Below, in pieces: positions 41,962 to 45,810 of a stretch of DNA of 45,810 nucleotides. A model generated the notes under the pieces. That model was not told the origin of the DNA and did no database searches. It was given only the letters and a program-made list of their open reading frames with translations. The DNA is from Oceanicola granulosus HTCC2516. GTDB taxonomy: Bacteria > Pseudomonadota > Alphaproteobacteria > Rhodobacterales > Rhodobacteraceae. The position numbers and the translations under genes were made by a program. Location of the stretch: NCBI RefSeq assembly GCF_000153305.1, contig NZ_CH724108.1, forward strand, positions 452,267-498,076. The letters run 5' to 3'. The number at the start of each line of letters is the position of its first letter. Position 1 is the stretch's first letter.

Positions 41962-42010
41962 GACTCCGACACCGGGACAACCCGGGCGGCAACATCCTTG
42001 GGAGGACCTC

Positions 42011-43183
42011 ATGCCACATTTCGCCAAGACGCTCTCCGTCTCCGCGCTCGCCCTCGTCGCGGCGCTGCCCGCCGCCGCCTTCGAGGACGGCGAGCTGCTG
42101 ATCTGGACCGGCGCCTACCGCGACCGCGAGGCGCTGCTCGAGGCGGCTCAGGCCTTCACCGACGATCTCGGCATCGAGGTGACCGTCGAGGTCGTCGACC
42201 CCGACCTGCCCGAGCGCTTCCAGCAGGCCGCGGCCACGGGCGACGGCCCCGACATCATCCTCTGGGCACACGACCGCTTCGGCGAGTGGGCCAACGGCGG
42301 CCTGCTGGCCCCGGTCTCGCCCTCCGCGAGCTTCGCCGAGGGGGTGCTGGACACCACGCTCGACGCGGTCACCTTCGACGGCAAGACCTGGGGCTACCCG
42401 GTGAGCGTCGAGGCGGTGCACCTGATCTACAACAAGGACATCGTCTCCGAGCCGCCCGCGAGCTTCGAGGAGGTGATGGCGCTCGAGACGCCCGACGGCG
42501 TCGCGCCGATCCTGTGGGACTACAACAACACCTACTTCACCATGCCGCTGCTGATGGCCGGCGGCGGGTACGCCTTCCAGAAGGTCGACGGCAGCTACGA
42601 CGGCAGCCAGACCGGCGTGAACACTGAGGGCGCCGTCGCGGGCGCCGAGGTGCTCGACACGCTGATCGAGGAGGGCGTGATGGATGCCGGCGTCGACTAC
42701 GGCATCATGGACGCCGCGATGAACAACGGCGAGGTGGCGATGATCCTCAACGGCCCCTGGGCCTGGGGCAACCTCGCCGACTCGGGCATCGACTTCGGCG
42801 TCGCCCCGATCCCGACGGTGAACGGCAACGAGGCTCCGCCCTTCCTCGGCGTGCAGGCGCTCGGCCTCAACGCCGCGAGCCCGAACACCGACCTCGCGGT
42901 CGAGTTCATCGAGAACTACCTGCTGACCGACGAGGGCCTCGCCACCTGGAACCGGAACGGCGAGCTCGGCGCGCTCGCCGACATCTCCGCCGCCGAGGCG
43001 CAGGACGATCCCAACATCTCCGCGATGCTCGAGGTCGCCGCCAACGGCGTGCCGATGCCGTCGAACCCGGAGATGGGCGCCTTCTGGGCGGCGATGGAGC
43101 CGGCGCTCGCCAACATCACCACCCAGGCCCAGGAGCCGCAGGAGGCACTCGACGCCGCCGCCGCGCGCATCCTCGGCAACTGA
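42011..43183 (+). CDS. malE: Maltose/maltodextrin-binding periplasmic protein
   Basis: This periplasmic receptor binds maltose-type oligosaccharides and delivers them to MalFG. The 390-residue precursor has a signal peptide (SVSALALVAALPAAA, cut near residue 23). It keeps many landmarks of E. coli MalE: NGPWAWGNLADSGIDFGVAP, LNAASPNTDLAVEFIENYLL and LLMAGGGYAFQKVDG. TTGGGAGGACCTC provides a strong ribosome binding site. It is the first gene of malE-malF-malG and is divergent from malK. Confidence 0.92.
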   Translation: MPHFAKTLSVSALALVAALPAAAFEDGELLIWTGAYRDREALLEAAQAFTDDLGIEVTVEVVDPDLPERFQQAAATGDGPDIILWAHDRFGEWANGGLLAPVSPSASFAEGVLDTTLDAVTFDGKTWGYPVSVEAVHLIYNKDIVSEPPASFEEVMALETPDGVAPILWDYNNTYFTMPLLMAGGGYAFQKVDGSYDGSQTGVNTEGAVAGAEVLDTLIEEGVMDAGVDYGIMDAAMNNGEVAMILNGPWAWGNLADSGIDFGVAPIPTVNGNEAPPFLGVQALGLNAASPNTDLAVEFIENYLLTDEGLATWNRNGELGALADISAAEAQDDPNISAMLEVAANGVPMPSNPEMGAFWAAMEPALANITTQAQEPQEALDAAAARILGN

Positions 43184-43192
43184 TCCGGCGCC

Positions 43193-43214
43193 GGGCCGGC
43201 CTGCGCGCCGGCCC
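43193..43214 (+). terminator. Intra-operon hairpin between malE and malF
   Basis: GGGCCGGC (43193-43200) pairs with GCCGGCCC (43207-43214) over a 6-nt loop in the 42-base malE-malF gap. It could attenuate transcription or protect the malE mRNA, giving more MalE than MalF, as is common for binding-protein operons. Confidence 0.5.
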
Positions 43215-43225
43215 GCACCTCGCCC

Positions 43226-44761
43226 ATGACGGCGCTCGATCAAGCTCACGATGGCGGCCGCTCCGCCGCCCAATGGCCCCGGCTCGCGCTGACCGGGCTG
43301 GTCACCCTCGCGCTGCTCTGGGGGGCGTTCCACCTCTACCAGCTGCAACAGCCGCTGTTCGGGCTGATCCTGCTGGCGCTGGCCTGCGGGATCGCCGTCG
43401 TGTTCGGCTCCAACCGCTTCTACGGCGCCCGCTTCATCTTCCCCGGTGTCGCGGCGGTGCTGATCTTCATCGCCTTCCCGGTGATCTACACGATCTGGAT
43501 CGGCTTCACGAACTACAGCTCGTTCAACCTGCTCTCCAAGCCGCGCACAGTCGAGGTGCTGCTGTCGCGCGGGACGGTCGATCCCGACACCGAGGAGCCC
43601 TTCGCCGTCGCGCCCGAGGGCGACCTCTACCGCGTCTGGCTGCCCGAGAGCGGCCTGCTGTCGGAGCCGCTCGCGCTCGACGGCAGCGAGGAGAACGCCG
43701 CGCTCGCGCCCGCCGACGCGCCCGCCGCGCTGCTCGAGCGGCGCGACGCCATCGCGCTCCGCTCCGGCCTCGGCGCCGCCACCCTCACCGCCCCCGACGG
43801 AACCGTGCTGATGAACGCCGGCCTGCGCACCTTCGCCAGCGTCCAGCCCGACTACGAGCTGCTCGACCCAGACACCCTGCGCCGGACGTCGGACGGCGCG
43901 CTGCTCACCGCCAACCCGCGCACCGGCTTCTTCGAGACCGAGGCCGGCGAGCGGGTGCCGCCGGGCTGGCGCGTCACCGTGGGCTGGCAGAACTTCGAGC
44001 GCATCCTCACCAACGAGGGCATCCGCGGCCCGATGGTGTCGATCTTCGTGTGGACCGTGCTCTTCGCGGGCGGCACCGTCGTCTTCGCCTTCGGGCTGGG
44101 GCTGCTGCTGGCGGTGATCCTGCAGTGGGAGCACCTGCGCTTCAAGGCGGTCTACCGGGTGCTGCTGATCCTGCCCTACGCGGTGCCGGCCTTCATCTCG
44201 ATCCTCGTCTTCCGCGGCATCTTCAACCAGAATTTCGGCGAGCTGAACCTGATCCTGGAGGCGCTGTTCGGGCTCCGGCCGCACTGGTTCACCGACGCGA
44301 CGCTGGCGCGGGTGATGATCCTGATCGTCAACGTCTGGCTCGGCTATCCCTACATGATGCTGCTGGCGATGGGCTTCCTGCAGGCGGTGCCGGCGGATCA
44401 CAAGAAGGCGGCCGCACTCGAGGGCGCCTCGTCGGTGCGGACCTTCTTCTCGATCACCCTGCCCCAGATCCTGCCGCCGTTCCTGCCGCTGCTGATCGCC
44501 GCCTTCGCCTTCAACTTCAACAACCTGATGCTGATCCTGCTGCTCACCCGCGGCCAGCCCGACATCCCCGGCACCGCCATCCCGGCGGGCAAGACCGACA
44601 TCCTGGCGAGCTTCACCTACCGCCTCGCCTTCAACGATTCGAGCCAGCAATTCGGCCTCGCCGGGGCGATCACGCTGATCATCTTCGTCATCGTCGGCGC
44701 GGTCTCCTACGCCAACTTCGTCGCGATGCGGCGGGCGGCGGCGCGGAGGGCGCCGCAATGA
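43226..44761 (+). CDS. malF: Maltose ABC transporter permease MalF
   Basis: This inner-membrane permease pairs with MalG. The 511-residue protein matches the long MalF type. Three or so N-terminal membrane helices are followed by a large periplasmic P2-type loop (about residues 95-255) and then the permease core. The EAA-type coupling loop AAALEGASSVRTFFSITLP at about 395-413 contacts MalK. No Shine-Dalgarno sequence precedes the ATG at 43226 (CACCTCGCCC), so coupling or SD-independent initiation may be involved. The stop overlaps malG by ATGA. Confidence 0.92.
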   Translation: MTALDQAHDGGRSAAQWPRLALTGLVTLALLWGAFHLYQLQQPLFGLILLALACGIAVVFGSNRFYGARFIFPGVAAVLIFIAFPVIYTIWIGFTNYSSFNLLSKPRTVEVLLSRGTVDPDTEEPFAVAPEGDLYRVWLPESGLLSEPLALDGSEENAALAPADAPAALLERRDAIALRSGLGAATLTAPDGTVLMNAGLRTFASVQPDYELLDPDTLRRTSDGALLTANPRTGFFETEAGERVPPGWRVTVGWQNFERILTNEGIRGPMVSIFVWTVLFAGGTVVFAFGLGLLLAVILQWEHLRFKAVYRVLLILPYAVPAFISILVFRGIFNQNFGELNLILEALFGLRPHWFTDATLARVMILIVNVWLGYPYMMLLAMGFLQAVPADHKKAAALEGASSVRTFFSITLPQILPPFLPLLIAAFAFNFNNLMLILLLTRGQPDIPGTAIPAGKTDILASFTYRLAFNDSSQQFGLAGAITLIIFVIVGAVSYANFVAMRRAAARRAPQ

Positions 44762-45648
44762 TCGTCGAGCGCCCCCGCGACCTCCTGGTCAAGAAGATCC
44801 TCGCGCACGGCTTCCTGCTGCTGTTCCTGGCGCTGATCCTGTTTCCGTTCCTCGTGGTGGTGTCGATCTCGTTCCGGGAGGGCAACTTCACCGTCGGCAG
44901 CCTGTGGCCGGAGAACCCGACGCTCGAGCACTGGTACCTCGCCTTCGGCCTCGACTACGTGCGCGACGACGGCACAGTCGTCGAGCCGCCCTACCCGGTG
45001 CTGCTGTGGATGTGGAACTCCATCAAGATCGGCCTGATCGCCGCCTCCGGCATCCTGGCGCTGTCGGTGGTCTCGGCCTACGCCTTCAGCCGCATCCGCA
45101 TCCGCGGCAAGGGCGCGATGCTCGACGGGCTGTTCCTGATCCAGATGTTCCCCACCACGCTGGCGCTGGTGGCGCTCTACGCCATCTTCGACGCCGCCGG
45201 CGAGGTGAGCCCGATGCTCGGGATCGACAGCCACCTGGCGCTGATCCTCGTCTACCTGTCGATGATCACGCTGCACATCTGGACCATCAAGGGCTACTTC
45301 GACTCCGTCGACACCGCGCTCGACAAGGCCGCCGAGATCGACGGGGCGAGCCCGTGGCAGACCTTCCGCTACGTGTTCCTGCCGCTGGCGGTGCCGATCA
45401 TGGCGGTGGTGTTCGTGCTGGCCTTCATCTTCGTGATCAACGACTACCCGATCGCCAGCGTGCTGATCCGCAGCGAGGAGAACCTCACCCTCGCCGTCGG
45501 CTCGCGCCTCTACCTCAACGAGTTCCGATACCTCTGGGGCGACTTCGCCGCCGCCGCGATCCTGTCGGGCCTGCCGATCACCGTCGTGTTCCTGATCGCC
45601 CAGCGCTACCTGGTGAGCGGGTTGAGCGAGGGCGCGGTGAAGGGGTGA
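44758..45648 (+). CDS. malG: Maltose ABC transporter permease MalG
   Basis: This is the second permease subunit, 296 residues with six predicted membrane helices. The first is GFLLLFLALILFPFLVVVSI. The EAA coupling loop is KAAEIDGASPWQTFRYVFLP, and the C-terminus ends GLSEGAVKG, a close match in style to enteric MalG (LTAGGVKG), which reaches toward the MalK dimer. A short periplasmic insertion (FGLDYVRDDGTVVEPPYPV) is MalG-like. It overlaps malF by ATGA and ends the visible operon. Confidence 0.93.
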   Translation: MIVERPRDLLVKKILAHGFLLLFLALILFPFLVVVSISFREGNFTVGSLWPENPTLEHWYLAFGLDYVRDDGTVVEPPYPVLLWMWNSIKIGLIAASGILALSVVSAYAFSRIRIRGKGAMLDGLFLIQMFPTTLALVALYAIFDAAGEVSPMLGIDSHLALILVYLSMITLHIWTIKGYFDSVDTALDKAAEIDGASPWQTFRYVFLPLAVPIMAVVFVLAFIFVINDYPIASVLIRSEENLTLAVGSRLYLNEFRYLWGDFAAAAILSGLPITVVFLIAQRYLVSGLSEGAVKG

Positions 45649-45810
45649 CGGGGGGAGGTGGCCGTCCCGGCCACGGCGGGGACGGGGTTCTGCGGCTGGA
45701 CGGCGATCATGGCCCGGACGATGGCGCTGTTCCAGGCCGAAATGCTCTCCGTCCGGGACAGGCCCGGCTCGCCCCAATCGGCGTCCGGCTCGGGCGTGCC
45801 GGGGGCGGGC
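45606..45810 (-). CDS. Possible 3-prime end of a convergent gene (partial)
   Basis: A minus-strand frame is open from the window edge for 67 codons to a TAG at 45606-45608 and overlaps the malG end by 43 bases. The part outside malG reads like ordinary protein (GLSRTESISAWNSAIVRAMI) with almost only G or C in third positions. No family is recognised. It could also be non-coding. Confidence 0.3.
   Translation of the reverse strand, partial: PAPGTPEPDADWGEPGLSRTESISAWNSAIVRAMIAVQPQNPVPAVAGTATSPRHPFTAPSLNPLTR
45658..45674. terminator. Hairpin after malG
   Basis: GTGGCCG (45658-45664) pairs with CGGCCAC (45668-45674) around a 3-nt loop, 10 bases past the malG stop. It has no T-run. Confidence 0.45.

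Noticed and set aside
41957-44758. 933-codon minus-strand frame opposite malE and malF
   Set aside because: It has no recognisable domain and shows the composition of a reverse-complement shadow.
1-45810. CRISPR arrays, insertion sequences, prophage genes
   Set aside because: No regularly spaced repeats, transposase, integrase or phage structural genes were found on either strand.

Overview
This is a GC-rich (about 70 percent), densely coding chromosomal segment from an alphaproteobacterium, most likely of the Rhodobacterales (Roseobacter/Paracoccaceae type). The main clues are the irr / fabA-fabB-fabI block with a Fur-family Irr divergent from fabA, the ycjX plus UPF0283-type pair, GTG and TTG starts, very high GC at third codon positions, and GTAG-type REP hairpins. 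No prophage, insertion sequence, CRISPR array or rRNA gene was seen.

Layout. 1-5.5 kb: housekeeping genes gnd, trmB and irr on the minus strand, then the unsaturated fatty-acid operon fabA-fabB-fabI on the plus strand. 5.5-9.7 kb: a SlyD-like FKBP isomerase, then an overlapping operon of haloacid dehalogenase, alpha/beta hydrolase and threonine dehydratase, then an orphan pcaD whose stop codon lies inside a REP element. 9.7-15.4 kb (minus): ileS, which carries a one-base frameshift near 10139, and the ycjX / UPF0283 membrane-protein pair. 15.6-24.2 kb (plus): truA, then tamA and a 1942-residue tamB containing about six tandem repeats of about 165-170 residues. 24.2-29.3 kb (minus): a small methyltransferase, a large autotransporter and a stand-alone adenylate-forming ligase.

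29.4-39.2 kb: tRNA-Gly(TCC), manC (GDP-mannose supply), a MarR and a Crp/Fnr regulator, and then a tightly coupled seven-gene operon. That operon encodes a processive membrane glycosyltransferase with a QRHRW motif, a GT2, a GT4-like transferase, an acyl-CoA-dehydrogenase-like flavoprotein, a PIG-L N-deacetylase, a NodS-like methyltransferase and another GT2. This is the best candidate for an undescribed system. Chain synthase, deacetylase and NodS-like methylase repeat the logic of rhizobial NodC/NodB/NodS in a non-nodulation context.

39.2-45.8 kb: a PQQ-type sorbosone/glucose dehydrogenase-like protein, a strongly folded convergent intergenic region, and a maltose-type ABC importer (malK divergent from malE-malF-malG) with a LacI-type operator candidate over the malE promoter. 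The 5-prime end of a possible convergent gene lies beyond the right edge of the window.
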